Shown here in pieces: positions 8,706-17,207 of a stretch of 64,000 nucleotides of DNA. Location of the stretch: the NCBI RefSeq assembly GCF_051660745.1, contig NZ_JBOFQF010000004.1, positions 1 through 64,000 on the forward strand, given 5' to 3'. The stretch is from Segniliparus sp051660745 (GTDB lineage: Bacteria; Actinomycetota; Actinomycetes; Mycobacteriales; Mycobacteriaceae). The position numbers were made by a program, and so were the translations under genes. The notes under the pieces were generated by a model. It was not told the DNA's origin. It worked only from the letters and a program-made list of their open reading frames with translations, and made no database searches. Numbering within the stretch: the stretch's first letter is position 1; every line of letters begins with the position of its first letter.

Positions 8706-9527
8706 ATGAAAGTTCTCGTTGGCAAGGTGGCGACCGTGAGCGGCGCGGCTTCCGGTATCGGTCGAGGCATAGCGGTCGAACTGGCCCGGCACGGGGCAAG
8801 GTTGTCGCTGACCGATATCAATTCAGCCGGCCTGCAAGAGACGGCTGAACTGTGCCGGAGCGTGGGCGCGGAGGCCAAGTGCTACCAGTTGGATGTGCGT
8901 GACCGCTCGGCGGTCATAGCGCATGCCGACGAGGTCGTCGCGGATTTCGGTGGATTGAACATCGCGATCAACAATGCCGGTGTCGCTGTTCCTGGGCTCA
9001 TCGAGGCGACATCATGGCAGACCATGATCGCGCCATCGACGTCCTGTTCACAGGCATGTTGGACTGCGCCCGAGCCTATCTGCCGAAATTGCTGGAGTCG
9101 GGCGATGGCCACATGGTGAACACGTCGAGCACGGCGGGGTTCATAGCGCTTCCGGGAACAGCCACATATTTCGCGTCGAAATTCGGCGTGCGTGGATACC
9201 GTGCGCGGACACACGGAGAGCTTGCGGATGGAGCTCAAGGCCATGCGCCGCCCAGTGAGCGCCACGTGCTTGCATCCAGGGTTCATCCTCACCGACATCA
9301 TTTCTGGCTTTGGAGACGCGGCCCGTGTCACCAAGAGGATCGCGCCGTTCGTGCCGAAGCTGTACCTTCCGTCGACAGTTGGAAAGCGTGTGGTCAAGGG
9401 AATACTCAAAGATAAAGCGCGTGTGTACTGCGGCTTGTTCGGGCGGTCGTTGCCAATCGTTGGATCGTCAGGCTCGTGGTATTTTCCGATCGTGTCGCGA
9501 ATCACCCGGCAGGTGTACCGCGCCTGA
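8706..9527 (+). pseudogene. Short-chain dehydrogenase/reductase broken by two frameshifts
   Basis: The first frame (to about 9010) carries the classical NAD(P) motif SGAASGIG and NNAG. It then runs into unrelated residues and a stop at 9119. The middle of the enzyme, including catalytic YFASK, continues in another frame from about 9015 to 9190. The last part (TESLRMELKAM onward) returns to the original frame and ends at 9527. The first shift is equivalent to loss of one base near 9015-9025. The second coincides with a 13-bp tandem duplication at 9187-9212. The ATG at 8706 has AAGGGA at proper spacing; an ATG at 8700 overlaps that site. An intact copy would give about 270 residues. Sequencing error cannot be excluded for the first shift. 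Confidence 0.8.
9187..9212 (+). repeat. 13-bp tandem duplication inside the SDR
   Basis: CGTGCGTGGATAC (9187-9199) is followed directly by CGTGCGCGGACAC (9200-9212), with two differences. Removing one copy reads GVRGHTESLRMEL, the usual SDR sequence after YxxxK, so the duplication explains the second frameshift. Confidence 0.85.
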
Positions 9528-9551
9528 GGCCGCTCAGGCCCTGAGGCCGCT

Positions 9552-9593
9552 CAGACGAAGACGCCTGCCCGTTCGGGCAGGCGCCTTCGTCTG
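9552..9593. terminator. Bidirectional terminator between convergent genes
   Basis: Arms of 20 bases pair with a single mismatch around a TT loop. It sits between the SDR (plus) and the RTX/peptidase gene (minus), 10 bp from the latter's stop. Just before it, two direct copies of a CCTGAGGCCGCTCAG-type block occur at about 9523-9555. Confidence 0.85.
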
Positions 9594-9603
9594 AGGTGTG
9601 GAA

Positions 9604-11445
9604 TTACCCGAGGTAGTGCTCGCGGTCGGGAAGCCCCATCTCGTCGCGCAAGGCGTTCTCGGTGAGGTCGTGCGGATGCACCGAGTCCGGGACCGGAGCC
9701 TCCGGCGTCCTCGGGTTGCCGTCCCAGTCCACCGGCAGGCCGACGGCCTCGTGCTCCGCGTTGGCGAGGTACTGCGGCGACCAGCTGCCGATGTTCTGCG
9801 AGTCGACGGGGTCTTTGCCGTTGGGGCCGTAGTCCCCCGGCATCATGGTCCCATTCGTGTCGTCGTAGGCGTGCGCCATCTCGTGGTACATCACCACGGT
9901 GGGGTTGAGCTCGTGGTAGTCCGGGGCCGACCCCTGCGTGAGGTTGCCGAGGTTGGTGAGCGTGGTGTCGATGCTGATGATCGCGTCCGTCCCGGCGCCG
10001 GGACGGTTGTGCTGCGTGTCGTAATAGAAATCGGAGTCGTTCGTCGGCTGGTCCCCGTGCGACGGCGCGGTGTAGCCGTTGTTGTACAGCACCTTCCCGT
10101 CGTTGAGCAGGTGGCCGTCGTCGATGAGCAGGTTGTGCCCGCTGTGGCCGAGGCCCTGGAGCATCTTCTGCCCGTCCGGCGAGGCCGCGAGCATTTCGAG
10201 GTCGTCCTGGATCCTGCGTTGGAATTCGGGCGAGCCCTGGACGGTGATGTTGTCGGGGACCTCCAACGGCTGGATGGTGACGACCTGGTTGTGCCCGGAG
10301 CCCTCGTTGACGTGCGTCCCGGCCTGGGCGTAGACGGTGTCGTTGCCGCCCTGGTTGTTGATCGTGGCCTGCCCGCTGCCCGCGTAGATGGTGTTCTTCC
10401 CGGTCCCCGCATTGATGGTGTTGGTCCCGGTGCCGCCGTAGATGACGCTGTTGCCGCTGCCCGCGTTGATCTTGTTGTTGCCGGAGCCGCCGTTGATGTA
10501 GTCGGCTCCCTTGCTGCCGGTCACGGTGTTGTTGCCCGCGCCGAGGTAGACGGTGTTGTGCCCGCCGCCGAGGGTCACTGTGTCGTCGCCGTTGCCCGCG
10601 TCGATGTACGAGCCGCCGACAGCTTGGTCGTCGATGACGTCGTTGCCGTCGCCGAGCTGGAAGCGCACGCGGACCGTCACATTCGGGTCGACCGAGACCC
10701 GGTCGTTCCCGCCCTGGGTCTGGATCAGCACGTTCTCCGAGTCCTGGGCGCTGAGCGTCTGCGACTTGCCGTTCACGGTCACGATCAGGCGACCGCCGGT
10801 GCCTTGCTTGACCGAGACCACGTCGTCGCCGGGGCCGGTCTGGAAAATGGCCATGCCTTGGTCGCGGGTGAACGCCAGGCCGTCCCCTTGGCTCTGGACG
10901 GCGGTTTGGTCGGCGCCGAGCGCGGGCGGCACGGCGAGGTTCGCCGCGCGCGTCAGGGCCGTGGTCGCCGCGTCGTCCAGCTGCTGGCCTTGGGCGAGCA
11001 CGTCGGCCACCCGCTTGGGGAGCTCGTCGCGGAGTTTGAGGTATTTGGCCTTCTCGTCGGCGGGAAGCTCATGCCACAGGCCGGTCGAGCCGTAGTAGTC
11101 GTTGACCTCCCCGGCGTCCGAGAACGTGAAGCGCATCTGCGCGCCGTCCTCGATGATGTTGGAGGCCACGGCCTTGAGCTGCGCGCGGGCGTTCAAGATC
11201 GGGCCGAGGTCGGCGGCCAGCTGCGCGGCCGAGCCGCCTGCGGCCTTGGCGTACGCGTCGTTGCCCGCGAACACGTTGTTCGCGGCCTCGCGGGCTTGTC
11301 CGCCCCAGGTCAGCGACTGGCTGTGCCCCCGGACCGAGGCGCCGTGCGCGGGGAAGCCCTCGCCGCGCCGCGAGACGCCGCCGAGGAGGGCGTTCGCCCC
11401 CGCCGAGTCGTAGTTCACAATGTCTGGTTTGAAGGCCAACGCCAT
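9604..11445 (-). CDS. Putative ESX-linked RTX-repeat protein with M91-like zinc metallopeptidase domain
   Basis: This encodes 613 residues. Residues 1-185 are Ala-rich and helical, as in N-terminal parts of ESX-associated effectors. Residues about 200-380 hold many short Gly/Asn/Asp repeats (GGSGNN, GAGNNT, NGDDT, YGGTGTNTINAG), resembling RTX-type calcium-binding or beta-roll repeats. The C-terminal part contains HEMAH at 521-525 in a hydrophobic strand (VVMYHEMAHAYDD), then NAEHEAVGL at 562-570. An HExxH followed by a Glu next to AVG is the pattern I know for family M91 (NleD-type effector peptidases). There is no classical signal peptide. The ATG is 2 bp after the EspC-like gene's stop, so the two are co-translated; the partner probably carries the export signal. 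Possible roles are secreted toxin, host effector or wall protease. No immunity-like gene adjoins it. Confidence 0.8.
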   Translation of the reverse strand: MALAFKPDIVNYDSAGANALLGGVSRRGEGFPAHGASVRGHSQSLTWGGQAREAANNVFAGNDAYAKAAGGSAAQLAADLGPILNARAQLKAVASNIIEDGAQMRFTFSDAGEVNDYYGSTGLWHELPADEKAKYLKLRDELPKRVADVLAQGQQLDDAATTALTRAANLAVPPALGADQTAVQSQGDGLAFTRDQGMAIFQTGPGDDVVSVKQGTGGRLIVTVNGKSQTLSAQDSENVLIQTQGGNDRVSVDPNVTVRVRFQLGDGNDVIDDQAVGGSYIDAGNGDDTVTLGGGHNTVYLGAGNNTVTGSKGADYINGGSGNNKINAGSGNSVIYGGTGTNTINAGTGKNTIYAGSGQATINNQGGNDTVYAQAGTHVNEGSGHNQVVTIQPLEVPDNITVQGSPEFQRRIQDDLEMLAASPDGQKMLQGLGHSGHNLLIDDGHLLNDGKVLYNNGYTAPSHGDQPTNDSDFYYDTQHNRPGAGTDAIISIDTTLTNLGNLTQGSAPDYHELNPTVVMYHEMAHAYDDTNGTMMPGDYGPNGKDPVDSQNIGSWSPQYLANAEHEAVGLPVDWDGNPRTPEAPVPDSVHPHDLTENALRDEMGLPDREHYLG

Positions 11446-11447
11446 GA

Positions 11448-11768
11448 TCAGCGGCCCCCGTCCCGCTCGACGAGGCGCATCGCGTGGAAGCCGCTGTCGT
11501 CGTTGCCCTCGTACAGCGCCGCGCTGGACTCGACCTGCGCGGCGGTGTCCTCCAGCCGTTTGAGGTACGCCTCGTCTGCCGCGGCCCACGCGTCTTTGAG
11601 GTCGGCGGCAGCCTGCACGGCGCTCCCGCCGAGCGCGGGGCCGTACGAGGCCAAAGCCTCGGCGGAGCTCTTCGCGATCTCCTGCGCCGCAGGAGCCTCT
11701 CCCCTGACCGCGCTCGCGTAGCTTCTCAGCTCCTCGGCGTTCACCGTCAAAACAGCATTGTCTGACAT
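11448..11768 (-). CDS. EspC-like type VII secretion substrate
   Basis: This encodes 106 residues and is all helical. The layout matches the EspC/Rv3615c type: a start with LTVNAEEL, an Ala-rich helix pair, and near the C-terminus VESSAALYEGND. The YEGND there fits the YxxxD/E signal of ESX substrates. The ATG has a GGAG ribosome site. It is directly followed by the RTX/peptidase gene, so it is a good candidate for its secretion partner, in the way small Esx/Esp proteins escort large effectors. No ESX core genes (EccA-E, MycP) lie in this window. Confidence 0.8.
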   Translation of the reverse strand: MSDNAVLTVNAEELRSYASAVRGEAPAAQEIAKSSAEALASYGPALGGSAVQAAADLKDAWAAADEAYLKRLEDTAAQVESSAALYEGNDDSGFHAMRLVERDGGR

Positions 11769-12428
11769 AGCACTCCTGCCTTGTAATATGATCCCGGCCA
11801 GGCTGAGCCCAGCCTCACGGAAAATCTGCTTACAGGCTTAGACGCAGGAGTTGTGCCTCAGGTTCCCCGGAAACTTGACCGTTACAAGTGGCGTGGACCA
11901 CATTTGCGCACGCGTCCTCCCCGGCGCGGCGGGCCCTGGGGGCTCGCGGCGGGGTTCAGCGCTCTTGGCGGGGGTCGTCCGACAGTTGCGCCCGTTCCGA
12001 CCCGTTCGCCAGGCGCTCCGTCTCTTCCGGGGGCCAGTCCAGCAGCGCCGTCGGCGCGATCGCCGGGCTCGGGGTTTTTCTGTGGGCGAGAAACGACGTC
12101 AACGTCCAGGTCATGCTCTCTCCTGTAGGTTGGCCGAGCGCTCCGCGCTGAGCCTCAGGTTCGAAATTCTGTGGGTTGTCTAAGAAGAGATCTTACTCGG
12201 TTTTTCGGCCTTCGCGGCGGCAGAGGGGGGCCGTTTCGGGGATGTCCTGTGGCGTCCGGCATAGCGAGGGGGCGGGGCTCCGGAAAAGCCCAGGAGGCCT
12301 CCCCGCTTTGTGGCCGTTGCGAAATGTGTCGCAACGAAATCGTGACTATTCTGTGATCCCCGAAAGATTGCCCCGCGCGCCGATGGACTACAGTCCCAGC
12401 ACGGCACGACGTAGAAAGACGGGGAAGC
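11769..12428. other. 660-bp intergenic region, no gene recognised
   Basis: It separates the EspC-like gene (minus) from the RDD gene (plus). Near 11783-11795 there is a short AT-rich patch that could supply a -10 for the EspC-like gene. A TACAGT hexamer near 12388 might serve the RDD gene. Reading frames around 11851-12183 lack ribosome sites and show no domain. Nothing else is supported. Confidence 0.5.
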
Positions 12429-12857
12429 ATGTATTCGACACAGAGGCCTCGGCTTCGAACGGGCGAGGCTGCGTCACAAGGGACGCAGCGCAAGGACCGC
12501 GCCCCACGGGCGTCGCGGGTGTTGGCCGCGCTCGTCGACGCGCTCGTCGTGCTGCCGTTCGGCGTCCTGCTCGGCGTGGTGCAGGCGCATAAGGAATCGT
12601 CCGGCCTGTATTCCGGCACATCGGTCGGCGCAGCTGTCGCGTCGGTGCTCCTGTCGGCCTCGGCGCTGGCCGTGTTCGTCTGGAACGTCGTCGTGAAGCA
12701 GGGCAGGACGGGCCAGACGATCGGCAAAGAGGTGCTGAAGATCAAGCTGGTCCAGGAAGGCACCGGCCTCCCGGTCGGCAATGGCCGAGTGCTCCTGCGC
12801 CATGTCGCCCATATCGACGCGGGCAAGCGGTCGCGCGCCGTCGTCGTGCGGGCCTAG
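12429..12857 (+). CDS. RDD-family membrane protein, apparently shortened
   Basis: This encodes 142 residues. It has the RDD signature: Arg in RVLAALVDALVV with Asp in the first membrane segment, a second membrane segment (about 72-92), then GRTGQTIGKEVLKIKLV. RDD proteins usually continue after a LLR-VAH segment into a third membrane segment and a D-K-Q-T-ADK-V-T end. Here LLRHVAHIDAGKRSRAVVVRA follows directly, as if about 25-30 codons covering the third helix were deleted in frame. The start has a GGGGAAG site. It converges on lysX with 5 bp between stop codons. RDD proteins are often linked to transport or osmotic stress; the role here is unknown. Confidence 0.75.
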   Translation: MYSTQRPRLRTGEAASQGTQRKDRAPRASRVLAALVDALVVLPFGVLLGVVQAHKESSGLYSGTSVGAAVASVLLSASALAVFVWNVVVKQGRTGQTIGKEVLKIKLVQEGTGLPVGNGRVLLRHVAHIDAGKRSRAVVVRA

Positions 12858-12862
12858 GGCGG

Positions 12863-15800
12863 CTATTTCGGCTTGACGAGGGGGAAGGCCAAGGTCTCGC
12901 GGATATTCCGCCCGGTCAGCAGCATGACGATCCGGTCGACGCCGACGCCGAGTCCGCCGGTGGGCGGCATGGCGTATTCCAGCGCCTCGAGGAAGTCCTC
13001 GTCGAGCTCCATGGCCTCTGGGTCGCCGCCCGCCGCCGCCGCGGATTGGGCCTGGAGCCTGCGGCGCTGCTCGACAGGGTCGTTGAGCTCGCTGTAGGCG
13101 GTGGCCAACTCCATGCCGCCGACCACGAGGTCCCAGCGCTGGGTGAGCGCGGGCCGGTCGGAGTGCTGTTTGGTGAGCGGGGAGACGGACAACGGGAAAT
13201 CGCTGTAGAAGGTCGGCGTGGTCGTCGAGTGCTCGACCAAACGCTCGTACAGCTCCAAGAGCAGCTGCCCCGCGTCCCAGTCGGGACGGAACTCGAAGCC
13301 CCGCGAGGCGAGGTGCTGGCGCAGCTTCGGGACGGGGGTGTTCTCGTCCACCTCGTCGCCGAGGGCTTGGGAGATCGCGGTGAGCATCGGGATCATCGGC
13401 CAGGGCCCCGGGGTGGCGAGCAGGCCCTCGTGGCCGGAGGCCTGCGCGCAGGCGCGCAGCATCCGCTCGGTCAGATCTCGCATGCCCCGGTAGTCGGAGT
13501 GCGCCTGGTATGCCTCGAGCAACGTGAACTCGGGGTTGTGCGTCGCGTCCACGCCCTCGTTGCGGAAGACTCGGCCGATCTCGAAGACCCGCTCCATACC
13601 GCCGACGAGCAGGCGCTTGAGATAGAGCTCCGGAGCGATCCGCAGATAGAGCGGCAGGTCGTACGCGTTGATATGGGTGCGGAACGGCTCTGCGTTCGCG
13701 CCGCCGTGGATCCGCTGCAGGACCGGGGTCTCGACTTCGAGGAACCCCTCGCCCCACAACTGCTCGCGCAGGGCGCGCAGCACCGCGCCCCGCGTCGACA
13801 GCGCGCTGCGCGCCTGCGGGTTCGTCATGAGCTCCACATGCCGCAGACGCACCTTGGCCTCGGGGTCGGCGAGCCCTCGGTGCTTGTCCGGGAGCGGGCG
13901 CAGGCATTTGGCGTCGAGCCGCCAGTCCCTCGCCAAAAGCGAAGCCGTGCCTGTTCGCGAGCTTCCAGGGACCGCTTCCACGCTGATCAGGTCGCCGAGG
14001 TCGATCTCCTTGCGGAACGCGTCGAGCCTGCCTGCGGCGAGCTCGCGCTCCTCGAGGACCACCTGTGCGAAGCCGGAGTTGTCGGAGAGGTCGACGAAGA
14101 CCACCCCGCCGTGGTCGCGCTCGCGCAGCACCCGGCCCGCCACCCGCACCTGTCGCCCGGAGCGGGACATCCCCGCGGCCAAGGCGTCGCGGACCGTCGA
14201 AGTCGGCGGCTCGGACTCCGGATAAGGGTTCACGCCCTGGTCTTGGAGCCGTTCGAGCTTCCCGATCCGCACGCGCACTTGCTGCGGGAGCCTCGGCTTG
14301 TTCCGCTGGTCGTCCTCGGACGCGGCGGCGGGGGAGAGCAGGGCCGCGGGCGCGGTCGGGCGCTGCCCGGCGCGTTCGGATTTGCCGCCGAACTTCGGCA
14401 CGACGAGGAAGCCCTCGGCGATGCCGGAGGCCATGGCGACCCTCGGGACGAGCCGGGCCTCCTCGAAGCAGACGTACCGGGGGACCCAGTCCGGGCCGAA
14501 CCGGTGGTTGAAGCGGTACATCGCCTCCAGCTGCGTCCATCGGGAGAAGAACAGCAGCACGCCGCGCCAGACGCGGACCACCGGGCCCGCGCCGAGCCGG
14601 GAGCCTTCTTCGAAGGCGTTGCGGAAGACGGCGAAGTTCAACGAGATCTTGGTGACGCCCAGCTGCCTGCAGTGCATGGCGAGCTCGCAGATCATCAGGT
14701 CCATCACCCCGTTGGGCGATTTCGGATCCCGCCGCATCACGTCGAGCGAGACGCCCGAGCGGCCCCAGGGGACCAAGGAGAGCAGGCCGACCACTTCGCC
14801 GTCCGGGCCGAGCGCCTCGACGAGCAGGCAGTCGCCGTCCGTGCCGTCGCCGAGCCTGCCGAGCGCCATGGAGAAGCCGCGCTCCGCGCCGATCCGCCAC
14901 TCGTCCGCCCTGCGCACAGTCGCGGCGAGCTCTTCGGGGGACAACTGGCTGTGCCTGCGGAAGCGCACGGTGATCCCGGCGCGCTTGGCGCGGGTCACCG
15001 CCTGGCGGGCGACTTTCCGGGCCGATCCGTCCAGGGTGAAGACCCGTGGGTCGAGGATCGCCTCGTCCCCGAGCTGCAGGGCGGAGAGCCCCGCCTCGCG
15101 GTACGCCCGCGCGCCGCGCTCGCTCGCCCCCATGACGGCGGGCGTCCACCCGTAGCTCTCACAGGTCGCGAGCCACGCGCCAATGGCCCCGGCCCAGGAC
15201 CGCTCGTCGCCGATCGGGTCGCTTGAGGCGAGGCACACCCCGACCTCCACCCGGTAGGTGATGGCCGCTTTGCCGTTCGGCGCGAAAACCGCCGCCTTGT
15301 CGCGCCTGGTCGCGAAGTAGCCGAGCGAGTCGTCCTCGCTGTACGCGGCCAAAAGGCCCCGGATCGAAGACTCTTCCTCCGCCGTGAGCGCGGCCGCGAG
15401 ACGCTGGGAGCGGAACAGCACCATCACGGCGGCGATGAACGCGAACGCGCCAAAGAGCCCGAGCAGGGTGTTGACGAAGCCGAAGGTGTACCCGCTGAAG
15501 TCGTGCCGCTCGAACGCTGTGAAGACGACCACGCGGTTGAGGGTGTAGGCCAGGCGCTCGTCCGAGGGCAGTGTGTGCGGGAAAGCCTCGACCAGCGCCC
15601 AGCCGAGCCCGGTCGCCACGACAAGGCCGCCGAGCAGCGTGACGAGCGCTCGCAACGGCGCGACCCGACGGACTTTCGTGCTGAACTCCCGGTGCGCGGC
15701 GAGCAGCAGCGCGATGGCGACGATGTGGGTGGCCAGCCCCGCGATCGGCCAGAACCGCTCGTGGTGGAACAGCTGGGCGACGTTGTACGCGGCGTAGACG

Positions 15801-16144
15801 ACGAGCGCGCCGAGCAGCACCAGCCAGGCCAGCCGCTTGCGCTCGGAGAGCGCGGCGGCGAGGAGGCCCAGCACGAAGGCCCAGGCGAGGCTGGTGTCGG
15901 GGATCGCGAAGAAGTACTGGTCGAGGTACACGCGGGGCGTCTCGGCCAAGCGCCGGAGATGCGGGAAGACGCTGAGCAAGAACGAGAGGATCGAGAACGC
16001 GCCGATGACGAGTCCGGCGCGGTGCGGAGCCTCGTGCAACGGGCCTTTCCGTCTGCGCCGCGCCTGCGCGGCGGGCCGAGGCGGACGCAGCTCTGCCCCC
16101 GGCTCGTGTTTCGGCTTCTTCTCCTCGACCACCCCTGTAGCCAT
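12863..16144 (-). CDS. lysX: Bifunctional lysylphosphatidylglycerol synthase/lysyl-tRNA synthetase
   Basis: This encodes 1093 residues. The first about 260 hold six or seven membrane helices. Residues about 280-580 form the acyltransferase part (GTRRDK-like start, SLVPWGR, NGVMDLMI) that moves lysine from tRNA to phosphatidylglycerol. From about 610 a complete lysyl-tRNA synthetase follows: OB-fold (VRVAGRVL, VVFVDLSD) and class II motifs (FLEVETPVL, FEIGRVFRNEG, GLGVGVDRIVMLLTG). The fusion is typical of mycobacteria, where LysX gives resistance to cationic peptides and lysinylates membrane lipid. The ATG at 16144 has GGAGGAA at good spacing; the GTG at 16156 is too close to that site. A separate housekeeping lysS is not in this window. 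Confidence 0.95.
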   Translation of the reverse strand: MATGVVEEKKPKHEPGAELRPPRPAAQARRRRKGPLHEAPHRAGLVIGAFSILSFLLSVFPHLRRLAETPRVYLDQYFFAIPDTSLAWAFVLGLLAAALSERKRLAWLVLLGALVVYAAYNVAQLFHHERFWPIAGLATHIVAIALLLAAHREFSTKVRRVAPLRALVTLLGGLVVATGLGWALVEAFPHTLPSDERLAYTLNRVVVFTAFERHDFSGYTFGFVNTLLGLFGAFAFIAAVMVLFRSQRLAAALTAEEESSIRGLLAAYSEDDSLGYFATRRDKAAVFAPNGKAAITYRVEVGVCLASSDPIGDERSWAGAIGAWLATCESYGWTPAVMGASERGARAYREAGLSALQLGDEAILDPRVFTLDGSARKVARQAVTRAKRAGITVRFRRHSQLSPEELAATVRRADEWRIGAERGFSMALGRLGDGTDGDCLLVEALGPDGEVVGLLSLVPWGRSGVSLDVMRRDPKSPNGVMDLMICELAMHCRQLGVTKISLNFAVFRNAFEEGSRLGAGPVVRVWRGVLLFFSRWTQLEAMYRFNHRFGPDWVPRYVCFEEARLVPRVAMASGIAEGFLVVPKFGGKSERAGQRPTAPAALLSPAAASEDDQRNKPRLPQQVRVRIGKLERLQDQGVNPYPESEPPTSTVRDALAAGMSRSGRQVRVAGRVLRERDHGGVVFVDLSDNSGFAQVVLEERELAAGRLDAFRKEIDLGDLISVEAVPGSSRTGTASLLARDWRLDAKCLRPLPDKHRGLADPEAKVRLRHVELMTNPQARSALSTRGAVLRALREQLWGEGFLEVETPVLQRIHGGANAEPFRTHINAYDLPLYLRIAPELYLKRLLVGGMERVFEIGRVFRNEGVDATHNPEFTLLEAYQAHSDYRGMRDLTERMLRACAQASGHEGLLATPGPWPMIPMLTAISQALGDEVDENTPVPKLRQHLASRGFEFRPDWDAGQLLLELYERLVEHSTTTPTFYSDFPLSVSPLTKQHSDRPALTQRWDLVVGGMELATAYSELNDPVEQRRRLQAQSAAAAGGDPEAMELDEDFLEALEYAMPPTGGLGVGVDRIVMLLTGRNIRETLAFPLVKPK

Positions 16145-16168
16145 TGCTCTCGTCACTTCCTCCGTGGT

Positions 16169-16651
16169 CTAGCGCTCGGTGAGCACAATCCCGTCCTCGT
16201 CGCTGTGCAGCAGGTCGCCGGGGGTGAAGACGACGCCGCCGAACTCCACCGGCACGTCGAGCTCGCCCGCGCCGGTCTTGCCGCTCTTGCGGGGGTTCGT
16301 GCCGAGGGCTTTGATCCCGACGTCGAGCCCGGCCAACGCGGCCGCGTCGCGCACGGCGCCGTGCAGCACGAGGCCTGCCCAGCCGTTGTCCTGCGCGAGT
16401 TTGGCGATGACGTCCCCGACCAGCGCGGTGTGCACGCTGGCGGAGCCGTCCACCACGAGCACTGCGCCTTCGCCCGGTGTGGACAGGGTGGCCTTGATCA
16501 GCGCGTTGTCTTGGAATGCGCGGATCGTGCGCACCGGGCCCGAGAACTCCTTGCGTCCGCCGAACTGCCGGAACTGGGTGTCGCAGCTGCGGACTTGATC
16601 GCCGATCTGGTCGACGAGGTCGGCGGTGGGAATGAAGTTCACAGCAGTCAT
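16169..16651 (-). CDS. rraA: RraA-family protein
   Basis: This encodes 160 residues, the family's usual length. The core GWAGLVLHGAVRDAAALAGLDVGIKALGTNPRKS is recognisable, including the conserved GxxR-D around the metal site. Members either bind RNase E and slow RNA turnover or act as 4-hydroxy-4-methyl-2-oxoglutarate aldolases; sequence alone does not decide. The ATG at 16651 has no Shine-Dalgarno but follows a TAGAGT -10 by 7 bases, so a leaderless message is likely. It was once annotated menG in mycobacteria; there is no menaquinone gene here. Confidence 0.9.
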   Translation of the reverse strand: MTAVNFIPTADLVDQIGDQVRSCDTQFRQFGGRKEFSGPVRTIRAFQDNALIKATLSTPGEGAVLVVDGSASVHTALVGDVIAKLAQDNGWAGLVLHGAVRDAAALAGLDVGIKALGTNPRKSGKTGAGELDVPVEFGGVVFTPGDLLHSDEDGIVLTER

Positions 16652-16658
16652 ACAGGTC

Positions 16659-16664
16659 ACTCTA
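16659..16664 (-). promoter_or_regulatory. Leaderless -10 (TAGAGT) for rraA
   Basis: TAGAGT reads on the minus strand with 7 bases to the ATG at 16651 and no ribosome site between. Confidence 0.7.
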
Positions 16665-16749
16665 GTGGCCTCGTCTAAACAAAACCTGAGAGCGTTGCCC
16701 ATATCGTTTGGCCTGGCCGTGCGACACGCCCGGCGCGGGTTTCGTGCGT

Positions 16750-16755
16750 TAGAAT
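16750..16755 (+). promoter_or_regulatory. Leaderless -10 (TAGAAT) for gtrA
   Basis: TAGAAT lies 8 bases before the GTG at 16764, which decides that start over the earlier in-frame GTG at 16626. Confidence 0.7.
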
Positions 16756-16763
16756 CATGGGCC

Positions 16764-17207
16764 GTGCCGAGCGACGCCGCCCCAGGATTGAAGACCCAGG
16801 CCCTCCGTTTCCTCGCGACGGGCGTGTTCTCCGCCGTCGTGGACTACGGGCTGGTGATGGCGCTGTCCCAGTTCGGGGTCCCGCCGAACATCGCGAACAT
16901 CGCGGGTTTCGTCGTCGGCACGACCGTGGCGTATTTGATCAACCGGCGCTGGACGTTCCAGGCCGAGCCGAGCGCCAAGCGGTTCGCGCAGGTGGCCGCC
17001 CTCTACGCGGTGGCGTTCTTGCTGCGGACCGGCATCTTCGCCGGGGCCTACGCGCTGCTGCTGTCGTGGGGGCTCGCGAAGTTCCCCGCCGAGTCCGCCG
17101 CGTGGGTCGTCGCGCAGGGCACGGTCACAGTGATGAACTTCCTCGTGCAGCGGCTGGTGATCTTCCGGGCGCCTGCGAGCCTGCCGGACTCGGCGGAGCG
17201 GCCGTGA
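16764..17207 (+). CDS. GtrA-family membrane protein (Rv3789-like)
   Basis: This encodes 147 residues with four membrane helices. The blocks LRFLATGVFSAVVDYGL, GTTVAYLINRRWTFQAEPS and VINF-like VMNFLVQRLVIFR are those I remember for M. tuberculosis Rv3789. That protein is tied to arabinogalactan synthesis through decaprenyl-phosphoryl-arabinose or by anchoring the glycosyltransferase AftA. glfT1 lies 1.7 kb away, as both do in the mycobacterial arabinogalactan region. The GTG start is chosen from the leaderless promoter. The 3' end overlaps the convergent Ser/Pro-rich gene by 83 bp. Confidence 0.88.
   Translation: MPSDAAPGLKTQALRFLATGVFSAVVDYGLVMALSQFGVPPNIANIAGFVVGTTVAYLINRRWTFQAEPSAKRFAQVAALYAVAFLLRTGIFAGAYALLLSWGLAKFPAESAAWVVAQGTVTVMNFLVQRLVIFRAPASLPDSAERP

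Noticed and set aside
9540..9603. An immunity gene for the putative toxin
   Set aside because: The gene is followed directly by a terminator and a convergent SDR remnant; nothing small is encoded there.
11851..12183. Small plus-strand open frames in the 660-bp spacer
   Set aside because: No ribosome site, no leaderless promoter at proper spacing, no recognisable sequence.
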